From Mogibacterium sp. (GTDB taxonomy: Bacteria > Bacillota > Clostridia > Peptostreptococcales > Anaerovoracaceae): DNA of 64,000 nucleotides. Under the pieces are notes generated by a model. That model was not told where the DNA came from. It ran no database searches and saw only the letters and a list, made by a program, of their open reading frames with translations. This document shows, in pieces, positions 17,922-27,320 of this stretch (its first letter is position 1; each line of letters starts with the position of its first letter). The stretch spans positions 186,001 through 250,000 of the forward strand of contig JAFRDH010000019.1 of NCBI GenBank assembly GCA_017403955.1. Direction: 5' to 3'. Position numbers and translations under genes: made by a program.

Positions 17922-18461
17922 TTACAAGTATACAGGTTCTGCAGTCAGTTTTCTGAGCAGCTCCTGATTCTCAGCTGATACATATTCCTTCAATTCATCA
18001 TATGAAGCAGCGGCGAAATCACTATCCTGATACGCAGGTGCCATCGAAGTGGACATGAGTGTGTATGGGCCATCTTCATTCATGATGCAGCCCTGCCATG
18101 TCCCTCTTTTCACGCACAGCTGCGGCAGCTCACCGTTCAGGAGATCCTGACCAAGCAATTTTATCTCGCTGCTCCCGTCCGGATATATAAGTAGAAGCTT
18201 TGCCGCAGGACCGGAATGGTGGTACCAGACCTCATCAGTCACAAGTTTGTGCATGCATGAGAAACTGCCAGGCGTCAGCAGATAATAAATAGTGCCGTAA
18301 AGAGGCCTGTCAGTGTCCCGTCCATCGAAAGCCCCCGCGGGAACTGTTTCGTCAGAGACAAAGCCCTGCGCCCACATTCCGCCTTCACCTGTAAGCGGCT
18401 TGAGATCCAGTATACGGATCACATCACCGGCGGAAATCATTTCTTTATACTTTTCTGACAT
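17922..18461 (-). CDS. Cupin-fold protein, DUF985 family
   Basis: The 179-residue protein matches the DUF985/cupin_5 family: 'GTIYYLLTPGSFSCMHK', then 'TDEVWYHHSGPAAKLL', and 'LPQLCVKRGTWQG' near the middle. Family members form a single cupin barrel with an unproven small-molecule or sugar-related ligand. It starts 4 bp after the SDR stop and is the last gene before the terminator. It is probably co-expressed with the ilv-leu genes, though no role in that pathway is known. Confidence 0.8.
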   Translation of the reverse strand: MSEKYKEMISAGDVIRILDLKPLTGEGGMWAQGFVSDETVPAGAFDGRDTDRPLYGTIYYLLTPGSFSCMHKLVTDEVWYHHSGPAAKLLLIYPDGSSEIKLLGQDLLNGELPQLCVKRGTWQGCIMNEDGPYTLMSTSMAPAYQDSDFAAASYDELKEYVSAENQELLRKLTAEPVYL

Positions 18462-18465
18462 TTGA

Positions 18466-19242
18466 TCACTCCAGTTCGTTGTAGAAACAAGGCGCGAGCT
18501 GAATTCCGCAGTCTACAGTGATAGTCTGTCCTGTTATAGCGCTTGAAAGATCACTTGCGAGGAAAAGACATGTCTTGCCGATTTCTTCTGCGAGAACCAG
18601 TTTGTGCAGCGGGCTGCGTTCTTTATAGCTTTCCGTCCATCCGGGGATGAACTCTTCCTGACCCTGTTTGAAGATGAGTCCGGGAGCTATACAATTGACG
18701 CGGACTTCAGGACCATACGCCTGCGCCTGTGATCTTGTCATCATCTCGACAGCTGCCTTGGAAATGCCGTAGTGAGCAAGCTTCCTGGCAGGATTCGTCG
18801 CATTGATAGATGAAATGTTGATAACGGATGAACCTTCAGCCAACAGATGTCTGATAGCTTTCACAAGAAAGAACAGGCCTCTTGTGTTGGTGTCCATCAT
18901 AGCATCATAGTCATCAGGCTCGATATCGTCTATATCCTTTGCCGGATAGATGCCTGCGTTATTGACCAGACAGTCGACCTTTACATCCAGACTGCCGAGC
19001 CATGCAGCGAATTCCTCTATTGAACCAAGATCACTCTGATCGAGGCGGAAGAATTTGATATCGTGACCAGGATAATTTTCACGGAACCACGATGCTGCAT
19101 CAGAGGAGTGGTTATATGTCAGAATAACATTCGCCCCGCTCTCGATGAAAACCTTCGAGATCTCTTTTCCGGCGCCGCTGAGGCCTCCGGTAATGATCAC
19201 ATTCTTCGCGCTGAAGTCCAGTGCTCCGGCATACTTGTTCAT
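18466..19242 (-). CDS. Short-chain dehydrogenase/reductase
   Basis: The 258-residue protein is a classical SDR. The nucleotide-binding motif is 'TGGLSGAGKE', the structural motif 'NNAGIYPA', the catalytic serine lies in 'NISSINA', and the Tyr-x-x-x-Lys pair in 'YGISK'. It ends with a normal 'ITGQTITVDCG' segment. It is 18 bp downstream of ilvE and 4 bp upstream of the cupin gene. The substrate is unknown. It is not closely similar to the SDRs at 41-42 kb and 52-54 kb. Confidence 0.85.
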   Translation of the reverse strand: MNKYAGALDFSAKNVIITGGLSGAGKEISKVFIESGANVILTYNHSSDAASWFRENYPGHDIKFFRLDQSDLGSIEEFAAWLGSLDVKVDCLVNNAGIYPAKDIDDIEPDDYDAMMDTNTRGLFFLVKAIRHLLAEGSSVINISSINATNPARKLAHYGISKAAVEMMTRSQAQAYGPEVRVNCIAPGLIFKQGQEEFIPGWTESYKERSPLHKLVLAEEIGKTCLFLASDLSSAITGQTITVDCGIQLAPCFYNELE

Positions 19243-19260
19243 ACTGATAAACCTCCGTTG

Positions 19261-20340
19261 TTACAGAGTAACTACCCAGCCTTCCATCTCAGGTTCTCTG
19301 ATGCCTGTCTGCATTCCGTAAAGAGTATCGTACAGCTTCTGGCTGAGAACTCCTACCTTCTCATTATTGATCGGGAAGTCTTCGCCCTTATATTTGAGAA
19401 GTCCGATCGGTGAGATCACGCAGGCAGTTCCTGTCGCCCATGCTTCTTTGAGTGTTCCGTTTTTGGCTGCTTCAAGAACTTCTGCGAGTTCGAGACGGCG
19501 CTCTTCAACATTCACGCCCCACTTGCGAAGGAGGCAGATCGTGCTGTCACGGGTAACACCCGGAAGGATCGATCCTGTGAGAGATGATGTATAAACAGTA
19601 TCTCCTATCATGAAGAATGCATTGGAAGTACCGACTTCCTCTACATATTTGTGTTCCTTTGCATCGAGCCAGAGAACCTCTTCACATCCGTACTTTTTAG
19701 CTTCTGCAGCTGCGATCATTCCGCAGGAATAGTTACCTCCGCACTTAGCGAAACCTGTACCGCCTACTGCTGCACGAATGAACTCCTCCTCTACCCAGAT
19801 ATGGCTTCCGTGAAGCTCGCTTTCGTTGCCTGCATAATATGCTGCTACAGGTGTGAGGATGATGATGAACCAGTATTTAGTTGCAGGATGGACCGCCATG
19901 CTGACCTCAGGCGAAATAATGAACGGACGGATATACAGTGATGTTCCCGGAACGCTCGGAGTCCAGTCTGCGTCTTCTCTGACGATTGCTTTTACAGCGG
20001 AAATGTACAGATCCACATCGATCGGCGGAATACAAAGTCTCTCATTGGACTTCTGAAGACGTTTTGCATTCATGTCAGGACGGAAAAGATTGATCCTGCC
20101 CTGCGGATTGCGGTAAGCCTTCATGCCCTCGAAAGTCATCTGACCATAATGAAGTGTTGTAGCTGCAGGATCAAGGGAAAGCGGTCCGTAAGGAACGATG
20201 CGTCCGTCGTGCCAGCCCTGTCCCTCATCATATTCCATGATGAACATGTGATCTGTATAGTACTTGCCGAATCCGAGATTATTAGGATCCGGTTTAGCTT
20301 TAGGTGTTGTGGTTCTTGTTACAGGAAATGTGTATTCCAT
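19261..20340 (-). CDS. ilvE: Branched-chain amino acid aminotransferase
   Basis: The ATG at 20340 is used, with AAGGAGG ten bases upstream; a start 36 bp earlier would place the ribosome site inside the gene. The 359-residue product is a class IV PLP aminotransferase of the eukaryote-like BCAT type ('YIRPFIISPE', 'GGNYSCGMIAA', 'EVGTSNAFF', 'LPGVTRDSTI'). It exchanges amino groups between glutamate and the 2-keto acids of leucine, isoleucine and valine, the last step of the pathway encoded by this operon. ilvA lies 45 bp upstream. Confidence 0.95.
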   Translation of the reverse strand: MEYTFPVTRTTTPKAKPDPNNLGFGKYYTDHMFIMEYDEGQGWHDGRIVPYGPLSLDPAATTLHYGQMTFEGMKAYRNPQGRINLFRPDMNAKRLQKSNERLCIPPIDVDLYISAVKAIVREDADWTPSVPGTSLYIRPFIISPEVSMAVHPATKYWFIIILTPVAAYYAGNESELHGSHIWVEEEFIRAAVGGTGFAKCGGNYSCGMIAAAEAKKYGCEEVLWLDAKEHKYVEEVGTSNAFFMIGDTVYTSSLTGSILPGVTRDSTICLLRKWGVNVEERRLELAEVLEAAKNGTLKEAWATGTACVISPIGLLKYKGEDFPINNEKVGVLSQKLYDTLYGMQTGIREPEMEGWVVTL

Positions 20341-20385
20341 AGTGCTGCGGCCTCCTTGCGTGTGTTTGTAGTTCAATGCCTTAGT

Positions 20386-21594
20386 TTATAAAAGCTTAAA
20401 ACCGTCTCCGGTCAATTTATTTTTGATTTGTTCGATCTGAGCGAAATCACGAGTCTCGATGTCGAGCATCAGTATGCAGCTTGTTACTGCGGTGTTAGGA
20501 TCTGAATGTCCGTAATGAACGCCTGTAACGTTTGCGCCGCATGATGCGATGATCGTTGCTACATCAACAAGCTGTCCCGGCTTGTCTTCGAGCGCAATAT
20601 TGAGTGTTGCGTTCCTGCCGCTTGTTACAAGTCCTCTGGTGATAACTCTGGACAGGATGTTCACATCTATATTACCGCCCGAAACAAGGCAGACTACGTT
20701 CTTGCCTTCTACCGGGATCTTGTCGAACATAACTGCAGCGACTGATACAGCTCCGGCACCTTCAGCAATCAGCTTCTGCTTCTCGATCAGTGCAAGTATA
20801 GCTGCAGCGATCTCGTCTTCAGAAACCGTTACGATCTCGTCAACATATTCTCTGATAAGCGAGAATGTGAGATCTCCAGGGTGCTTGACTGCGATACCAT
20901 CGGCAAAAGTGTTGACAGTGCTGAGTGTGACCTGTTCGTCATACTTGAGGCTGTCCGCCATGCTTGCTGCTTCTCTTGCCTGAACTCCGTAAACCTTGAC
21001 ATCCGGTTTGAGATGCTTGACTGCAAAAGCTATACCGGAGATGAGTCCACCACCTCCTACAGGTACTACGATCGCATCAACATCCTTCAGCTGATCGAGT
21101 ATCTCAAGGCCGATAGTTCCCTGTCCCGCTATGACATCAGGATCATCGAAAGGATGGATGAATGTTGCTCCGGTCTCATCCTGCAGTTTGCATGCATAAG
21201 CATAGGCATCATCGTAAGCGCCCTTTACGAGACAAACATCAGCACCGTGTGCCTTAGTTGCTTCGACCTTGCTGATAGGTGCACCGTCCGGCATACAGAT
21301 CGTGCTTCTGATGCCGATCCTGGATGCAGAAAGAGCAACGCCCTGTGCGTGATTACCTGCACTGCAGGCAACGATGCCGGCAGCTTTTTCTTCTTCGGTA
21401 AGACGGCTGATCTTGAAATATGCTCCACGGAGCTTGAAACTGCCTGTTACCTGAAGGTTCTCAGTTTTGAGATAAATCTCGTTCTTGTTGCTGAAATGCG
21501 GCGAGTAAATAAGGTCTGTCTTGCGTGCTATATCTTTGAGCGCGAATGCTGCCTGATAAACTCTGTCCAGTGATAGCTTGTTTTCTGTTTCCAT
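20386..21594 (-). CDS. ilvA: Threonine ammonia-lyase
   Basis: The product has 402 residues. The ATG at 21594 follows GGAG at correct spacing; an upstream TTG would overlap that site. The PLP lysine is in 'TGSFKLRGA', the substrate loop in 'SAGNHAQG', and the phosphate-binding glycines in 'GGGGLISG'. One C-terminal ACT domain ('LEDKPGQLVDVA', about 325-400) is present, as in the shorter clostridial/TdcB-like enzymes. The enzyme makes 2-oxobutanoate, the entry to isoleucine. Its position in the ilv operon favours a biosynthetic role over a catabolic one. Confidence 0.92.
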   Translation of the reverse strand: METENKLSLDRVYQAAFALKDIARKTDLIYSPHFSNKNEIYLKTENLQVTGSFKLRGAYFKISRLTEEEKAAGIVACSAGNHAQGVALSASRIGIRSTICMPDGAPISKVEATKAHGADVCLVKGAYDDAYAYACKLQDETGATFIHPFDDPDVIAGQGTIGLEILDQLKDVDAIVVPVGGGGLISGIAFAVKHLKPDVKVYGVQAREAASMADSLKYDEQVTLSTVNTFADGIAVKHPGDLTFSLIREYVDEIVTVSEDEIAAAILALIEKQKLIAEGAGAVSVAAVMFDKIPVEGKNVVCLVSGGNIDVNILSRVITRGLVTSGRNATLNIALEDKPGQLVDVATIIASCGANVTGVHYGHSDPNTAVTSCILMLDIETRDFAQIEQIKNKLTGDGFKLL

Positions 21595-21609
21595 CTTAAT
21601 TTGCTCCAA

Positions 21610-22878
21610 TCATTCTAATTCTTTAAGCAGAGCCTCGTTCTCAAGCCATGTTATAAGCTGGCTTGCAGTTCTGCCGGACATGCCGCCGTGTCTCAGCTCC
21701 CATTTTCTAGCTATATTTTCCAGTTCTTCCTCGTCTATTTCTATGCCGCGTCTTTCTGTAAGCGCCTTGACGATCCCAAGGTACTCGCGCGCATTCGGCT
21801 TGGAATAGTAGATCGTAACTCCGAATCTGCTCGCAAGCGACAGTTTTTCTTCCATGGTATCAGAGTGATGGATATCTTCCTGATATTCCATATCGTTCCT
21901 GTCGCTCCAGGTCTCACGGATCAGGTGACGCCTGTTGGATGTCGCATATATGAGCACTCTGTCCGATCTTGTCTCCAGAGCGCCTTCGAGCATCGCTTTC
22001 AGTTCTTTATAGTCACTCTCATTTTCTTCGAAAGACAGGTCATCAAGGAAAATGATGAACCTGTAATTGCGTTTCTTGATTTCCGAGAGGACTTGCGGAA
22101 GAAGTTTTCTTCCCGGCTTGGATATCTCCACGAGCCTGAGTCCTCTGTCAAAGTAATCATGCATAAGAGCATGCACACTTGTCGATTTGCCTGTACCGCT
22201 GTCGCCGTACAGAAGCACGTTGTTTGCATGTCCGCCGCTCACGAAAGCTTCGGTATTGTTTCTGAGTATATTCTTCTGCTCTTCATATCCGATGAGGTCA
22301 TCGAACGTGACATCGACGCCGTCAGTTACAGGAACAAGCTCTATCCCTGACGCGCCGTCAGCCACCCTGAAGGCTTTGTATATTCCATAGATCCCGACGC
22401 CGTACTTTGTATAATGGTCAATTACAATCTGTCCGAACTCCTCTGCATCGGCACACATGAGTCTTCCGCTGAGATCCATTATCCTGCAGCCGGCATCACT
22501 CAGACAGCTGCTTTCAAACGGAGGAATATAATCCTCACAGACAGCAGCCGTCTCAGGCGCTCCCTGCGCGAAAAGTTCCGCAAACAGTCTGAAGTCATTT
22601 GCAGCCAGTTTGCAGGCAGTCGAACCGGATCTGATCTCTTTTCTCTCGCATGCAAGCGTGAACGGATTCTCGTGTGACATAAGAATGTACGCAAGCCAGT
22701 GCTGCCAGACATTCCCGCTAAGACAGAATCTGTCAGCAAAAGATACAAGGCTCCGCACAAGCTGCCTTGCATCCTCCGAAGAACCGCTTCCACCACTGAG
22801 TGCTGAAAGAGTCTCTTTCCAGCCTTCAGGAGCACCTTCGCCTGTATCGTAGAATATAAAATCAGTACTTTTCATCAT
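21610..22878 (-). CDS. DUF815-type AAA ATPase
   Basis: The 422-residue protein has an N-terminal helical half without clear motifs and a C-terminal AAA module of the DUF815 family: 'FDDLIGYEEQK', Walker A 'GDSGTGKS', Walker B 'FIIFLDDL', sensor 'IYATSNRRHL', and a 'RTASQLITWL' tail. The function of the family is unproven. It overlaps the leuB stop (ATGATGA) and precedes ilvA by 15 bp, so it is embedded in the ilv-leu operon. This may be simple hitch-hiking or a link to maintenance of an operon enzyme. Confidence 0.85.
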   Translation of the reverse strand: MMKSTDFIFYDTGEGAPEGWKETLSALSGGSGSSEDARQLVRSLVSFADRFCLSGNVWQHWLAYILMSHENPFTLACERKEIRSGSTACKLAANDFRLFAELFAQGAPETAAVCEDYIPPFESSCLSDAGCRIMDLSGRLMCADAEEFGQIVIDHYTKYGVGIYGIYKAFRVADGASGIELVPVTDGVDVTFDDLIGYEEQKNILRNNTEAFVSGGHANNVLLYGDSGTGKSTSVHALMHDYFDRGLRLVEISKPGRKLLPQVLSEIKKRNYRFIIFLDDLSFEENESDYKELKAMLEGALETRSDRVLIYATSNRRHLIRETWSDRNDMEYQEDIHHSDTMEEKLSLASRFGVTIYYSKPNAREYLGIVKALTERRGIEIDEEELENIARKWELRHGGMSGRTASQLITWLENEALLKELE

Positions 22879-23951
22879 TTATCCAACTGCTCCAGAATCT
22901 TTTCTTTCATCTCACTGCCGGAAAGCCAGCTTTCTGCATCAGGAGATTTGATATCCTTTGTACGCCATCCTTCATCCAGAACATCCGACACAGCCTTCTC
23001 TATGAAGTCCGCTTCCTCTCCGAGGTCGAACGAGTAGCGAAGCATCATAGCAGCTGACAGAATAGTCGCGATTGGATTTGCTATATCCTTGCCTGCGATG
23101 TCCGGAGCGGATCCGTGGATCGGTTCATACATTCCTCTTGCGGTCTCTCCGAGCGATGCCGAAGCCAGCAGTCCGATCGATCCTGTGATCTGGGACGCTT
23201 CGTCCGAAAGAATGTCTCCGAACATATTTGATGTAACGATAACATCGAAGAAAGACGGATCTCTGATAAGCTGCATCGCAGCATTATCTACCAGCATGTC
23301 GTCAAGTCTTACATCCGGATACTCGGTCTCTCCGAGTTTGTGAACCGTCCTGCGCCAAAGTCTCGAAGTCTCGAGAACATTAGCTTTATCTATACTTGTG
23401 AGATGGCCGCCGCGTTTTCTGGCTGCATCAAAAGCCCTTCTTGCTACGCGCTCGATCTCAGCTGCTGAATATCTTTCTGTATCGAACGCTCCCTGTCCGT
23501 CTTCATCGAGTCCGCGTTCTCCGAAATAGATGCCTCCGGTCAGTTCTCTGACGATCAGAAGATCTACTCCTTTTGCCGCGATATCCGGTCTCAGGACACA
23601 TGCGTCAGCAAGCGCAGGCTGGATCTTGGCAGGTCTCAGATTTGTATAGAGTCCGAGCACCTTCCTGAGCCCCAGAAGAGCTTTCTCCGGGCGTGTGTCT
23701 CCGGAAAGATGATCCCACTTAGGACCTCCAACCGCGCCGAGCATAACACTGTCTGATGCAAGGCATCCGTCTATTGTTGTCTGAGGCAGAGGCTCGCCGA
23801 ACTGATCTATAGCAGCTCCGCCGGCAGGATAAGTCGTGAAACAGAATTCATGGCCGAATTTCTCTCCGACCTTCTCAAGAACCTCAACCGCTGCACCAAC
23901 GACCTCCGGGCCAATACCATCCCCCGGAACTAAAGCAATATTAAACTTCAT
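22875..23951 (-). CDS. leuB: 3-Isopropylmalate dehydrogenase
   Basis: The ATG at 23951 follows TGAGGTG; a GTG nine bases earlier is part of that ribosome site. The 358-residue protein begins 'ALVPGDGIGPEVV' and carries 'ELTGGIYFGERG', 'DNAAMQLIRDP', 'NMFGDILSDEASQITGS', and the NAD site 'PIHGSAPDIAGKDIANP'. It oxidatively decarboxylates 3-isopropylmalate to 2-ketoisocaproate. It lies 28 bp after leuD and shares an overlapping stop/start with the ATPase gene. Confidence 0.96.
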   Translation of the reverse strand: MKFNIALVPGDGIGPEVVGAAVEVLEKVGEKFGHEFCFTTYPAGGAAIDQFGEPLPQTTIDGCLASDSVMLGAVGGPKWDHLSGDTRPEKALLGLRKVLGLYTNLRPAKIQPALADACVLRPDIAAKGVDLLIVRELTGGIYFGERGLDEDGQGAFDTERYSAAEIERVARRAFDAARKRGGHLTSIDKANVLETSRLWRRTVHKLGETEYPDVRLDDMLVDNAAMQLIRDPSFFDVIVTSNMFGDILSDEASQITGSIGLLASASLGETARGMYEPIHGSAPDIAGKDIANPIATILSAAMMLRYSFDLGEEADFIEKAVSDVLDEGWRTKDIKSPDAESWLSGSEMKEKILEQLDK

Positions 23952-23979
23952 TTTTAACACCTCAATAATACAAACGCAC

Positions 23980-24486
23980 TTACTTGTGCTTATTATCTGC
24001 TTGCTGATTGTCGAGCAGATATGGCAGCAGTCCGCCTTTTTCTATAATTTTCTCGATGAATGGCGGGAATGGCTTCGCCTGGAATGTCTCGCCGGTAGTT
24101 TCATCTTTTACGACTCCTGTCTTGGTGTCCACTGACACTACATCGCCTGCTTGAATAGCTGCCGATGCTTCAGGACACTCAAGGATCGGGAATCCGATAT
24201 TGATCGAGTTGCGATAGAAAATACGTGCAAAGCTCGCTGCGATAACGCAGGATATCCCGCTCGCGCTGATAGCTACAGGGGCGTGCTCACGTGATGAACC
24301 ACATCCGAAGTTCCAGCCTCCTACCATGATATCGCCCTGCTGTACGGTTCCTGCAAAAGAACTGTCGATATCCTCCATGCAATGCTTTGCCAGCTCGGAT
24401 GGTTCAGGCGCATTCAGGTAGCGTGCAGGAATTATTACATCTGTATCGACGTTGTCGCCGAATTTCCATACTTTACCTTTCATCAT
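23980..24486 (-). CDS. leuD: 3-Isopropylmalate dehydratase, small subunit
   Basis: The 168-residue protein starts after GGAGG and has the swivelling-domain motifs '[17 protein letters not shown]' and '[12 protein letters not shown]'. It pairs with LeuC to isomerise 2-isopropylmalate to 3-isopropylmalate. It belongs to the short subunit type found in anaerobes and archaea. The gene follows leuC after 5 bp. Confidence 0.95.
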   Translation of the reverse strand: MMKGKVWKFGDNVDTDVIIPARYLNAPEPSELAKHCMEDIDSSFAGTVQQGDIMVGGWNFGCGSSREHAPVAISASGISCVIAASFARIFYRNSINIGFPILECPEASAAIQAGDVVSVDTKTGVVKDETTGETFQAKPFPPFIEKIIEKGGLLPYLLDNQQADNKHK

Positions 24487-24491
24487 AGGTC

Positions 24492-25754
24492 TTACCTCCC
24501 CGTCCCAGGTACTGCTACGCAGCCTGCAACTGCCGATGCCGCAGCAACTGCAGGGCTTGCAAGGATGACTTCACTCTCAGTGTGTCCCATGCGGCCGACA
24601 AAGTTACGGTTTGTAGTAGTCACGGCTCTTTCGCCGGCTGCCATTACTCCCATATGTCCGCCAAGACATGGTCCGCAAGTCGGAGCAGAAACAACGCATC
24701 CTGACTCAATGAATATTTTAAGAAGACCTTCTTCAAGGCACTGCATGTATATTTCCTGTGTTGCAGGAATAACGATGCATCTTACTCCGTCAGCGACTTT
24801 GTTGCCCTTGAGTATCGAAGCAGCTGATCTCAGATCTGAGATCCTGCCGTTTGTGCAGGATCCGATGACTACCTGATCGATATGGAGTCCGGCGACTTCT
24901 TCAGCTGTCTTCGTATTCGATGGAAGATGCGGAAGTGATACTGTCGGCTTGAGCTCCGAAAGATCTATTTTGACGACTTTTGCGTACTCTGCATCTTCAT
25001 CTGCTTCAAATACTACCGGCTCACGAGTGAATCTGTCTTTGATATATTCCATGGTCTTCTCATCCACAGGGAATATACCGTTCTTGCCGCCTGCTTCTAT
25101 AGCCATGTTCGCGATCGTAAATCTGTCATCCATCGACAGTTCGCTCACTCCTTCGCCAGTGAATTCAAGCGACTGATACAGCGCACCATCAACACCGATC
25201 TCACCGATGAGATGCAGGATGACGTCCTTTCCTGAAACATAAGGCTGGAGTTTGCCTGTGAGCTCGACCTTCACAGCAGAAGGTACCTTGAACCAGTTCA
25301 GGCCTGATGCCATTCCGGCAGCCATGTCCGTCGAGCCAACGCCTGTCGAGAACGCGCCGAGAGCTCCGTATGTGCATGTGTGTGAGTCAGCTCCGATGAT
25401 GCAGTCTCCCGGGCCGACGATCCCCTGCTCTGGGAGAAGTGCATGCTCAATGCCTACTGTGCCGACATCATACAGGTGTGTGATGTTGTGCTTGCGCGCA
25501 AAATCACGTGCTGTTTTGCAAAGCTCTGCGGATTTGATGTCTTTGCACGGTGTATAGTGGTCGAGAGCAATAACGATCTTCTCGTTATCAAAGACTTCGG
25601 TAAAGCCTGCCTTCTCGAAAGCATTGACAGCTACAGGTGTAGTAACATCATTGCCGAGAACGATATCCAGCTTTGCCTCGATAAGATCTCCCGCATGGAC
25701 TTCAGGAAGTCCTGCATGTGCCGCGAGGATCTTCTGTGTCATTGTCATACCCAT
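24492..25754 (-). CDS. leuC: 3-Isopropylmalate dehydratase, large subunit
   Basis: The 420-residue aconitase-superfamily subunit carries the 4Fe-4S ligands in 'IGSCTNGR' and 'CGPCLGGH', and the active-site segment '[10 protein letters not shown]'. The length fits the short anaerobe/archaeal LeuC type that partners a LeuD of about 165 residues. The ATG immediately follows the leuA stop (TAA then ATG), and GGAGG lies inside the end of leuA. Confidence 0.95.
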   Translation of the reverse strand: MGMTMTQKILAAHAGLPEVHAGDLIEAKLDIVLGNDVTTPVAVNAFEKAGFTEVFDNEKIVIALDHYTPCKDIKSAELCKTARDFARKHNITHLYDVGTVGIEHALLPEQGIVGPGDCIIGADSHTCTYGALGAFSTGVGSTDMAAGMASGLNWFKVPSAVKVELTGKLQPYVSGKDVILHLIGEIGVDGALYQSLEFTGEGVSELSMDDRFTIANMAIEAGGKNGIFPVDEKTMEYIKDRFTREPVVFEADEDAEYAKVVKIDLSELKPTVSLPHLPSNTKTAEEVAGLHIDQVVIGSCTNGRISDLRSAASILKGNKVADGVRCIVIPATQEIYMQCLEEGLLKIFIESGCVVSAPTCGPCLGGHMGVMAAGERAVTTTNRNFVGRMGHTESEVILASPAVAAASAVAGCVAVPGTGR

Positions 25755-27293
25755 TTAATTACCTCCCAGCTTCTTCTCATAAGCGAGCATACGGTTGATT
25801 CCCTTGAGATATGCATTGATACTTGCTTCAAGTATATCTGTCGAAAGACCACGTCCTGTGAAAGTCCTTCCATGTGCACTGATCTTGACTGTTACATCTC
25901 CGAGTGTATCCTTTCCTTCCGAAATGGAGTGGATATTGAAGATATCGAATGAGTGCTCTGACGGATTGATGATCTCGTCGATCGCCTTGTATGCGGCATC
26001 GATAGGTCCGTCTCCGAGAGCTACATGTTCGAACTTCTCATCGCCATGCTTAAGACATACTGTGCAGGTCGCAGTAGTGAAGTTACTCGTCGAAGCCTGG
26101 AACCAGTCGAGTTTGTAGCCGTCCTCGATATCCGTGTAAAGATCCTTCGTCTGATGATTTGCGATAGCCTCAAGGTCAGCATCCGTTATATTTTTCTTCT
26201 TATCGCAGACTACCTTGAATTCTTCGAAGCAGCGGTCCAGCTCTTCTTTGCTGAGGACATATCCCAGCTCTTCAAGACGCTTGCCTACTGCATGGCGTCC
26301 TGAGTGTTTGCCGAGGACCAGATTGTTGACATGGATCCCTACCGACTCAGGCGTCATTATTTCGTAGGTTTCCTTCTTGGCCATAACACCGTGCTGGTGG
26401 ATGCCTGCTTCATGAGCAAAAGCATTCCTGCCTACGATAGGCTTGTTGAGCGGAGCAGTCTGGCCGATTATGTTATATACAGTGCTGCTTGCGCGATGGA
26501 TCTGAGTAGTATCGATCCTTGTGTCTGCTTTGAAAGAGTCTTGTCTTGTTCTGAGGGCCATTACTACTTCTTCGAGTGAAGTATTTCCGGCTCTCTCGCC
26601 AAGTCCGTTGATAGCTACCTCTATCTGTCTTGCTCCTCCCCGTACTCCCGCGAGGGAATTAGCAGTAGCCATTCCGAGATCGTTGTGGCAGTGAACAGAG
26701 AAAGTGACTTTGTCTCCGCCTCTTACATTGCCCCTGACTTCCGAAATGATGCGCTGCATCTCTACAGGCGTGGTGTATCCGACAGTGTCGGGGAGGTTGA
26801 TAGTTGTAGCTCCGCTGTCTATAGCGACCTGCGTGATCTTTTTGAGAAATTCCAGATCACTTCTGGTCGCGTCTTCAGCTGAGAACTCGATATTGGAACA
26901 GTATTTCTTAGCATAAGCTACCATTTTGGCAGCCTGCTCCAGCACCTCTTCAGGTGTCATTCGAAGCTTATACTCCATGTGTAGCGGAGAAGTCGCAATG
27001 AATACATGGATCCTCGGATCGGCTGCGCCTTTGACAGCTTCCCATGCAGCATCGATATCCTTCGGATTACATCTCGCAAGAGATGCAACAGTGCATTCTT
27101 TGACATTCTCAGCAATAGTTTTGACCGACTCGAAATCACCAGGGGATACTATGGCAAATCCCGCTTCGATGATATCGACTTTCAGTTTCTCCAGACAATG
27201 AGCGACTTCGATCTTTTCCTGGAGGTTCATGCTGCAGCCCGGAGACTGTTCCCCGTCACGCAGCGTTGTATCGAAAATTTTAACCTGGTCCAT
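25755..27293 (-). CDS. leuA: 2-Isopropylmalate synthase
   Basis: The 512-residue protein has an N-terminal HMGL-type TIM barrel with 'FDTTLRDGEQSPG', 'SVHCHNDLGMATAN', and 'NGLGERAGN', and a C-terminal allosteric domain from about 390 ('DVTVKISAHGRTFTGRGLS'). It condenses acetyl-CoA with 2-ketoisovalerate, the committed step to leucine, and is normally feedback-inhibited by leucine through the C-terminal domain. It lies 27 bp after ilvD and abuts leuC. Confidence 0.96.
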   Translation of the reverse strand: MDQVKIFDTTLRDGEQSPGCSMNLQEKIEVAHCLEKLKVDIIEAGFAIVSPGDFESVKTIAENVKECTVASLARCNPKDIDAAWEAVKGAADPRIHVFIATSPLHMEYKLRMTPEEVLEQAAKMVAYAKKYCSNIEFSAEDATRSDLEFLKKITQVAIDSGATTINLPDTVGYTTPVEMQRIISEVRGNVRGGDKVTFSVHCHNDLGMATANSLAGVRGGARQIEVAINGLGERAGNTSLEEVVMALRTRQDSFKADTRIDTTQIHRASSTVYNIIGQTAPLNKPIVGRNAFAHEAGIHQHGVMAKKETYEIMTPESVGIHVNNLVLGKHSGRHAVGKRLEELGYVLSKEELDRCFEEFKVVCDKKKNITDADLEAIANHQTKDLYTDIEDGYKLDWFQASTSNFTTATCTVCLKHGDEKFEHVALGDGPIDAAYKAIDEIINPSEHSFDIFNIHSISEGKDTLGDVTVKISAHGRTFTGRGLSTDILEASINAYLKGINRMLAYEKKLGGN

Positions 27294-27320
27294 ATCAGTT
27301 CCCTTTTCTTTATTGTTAAG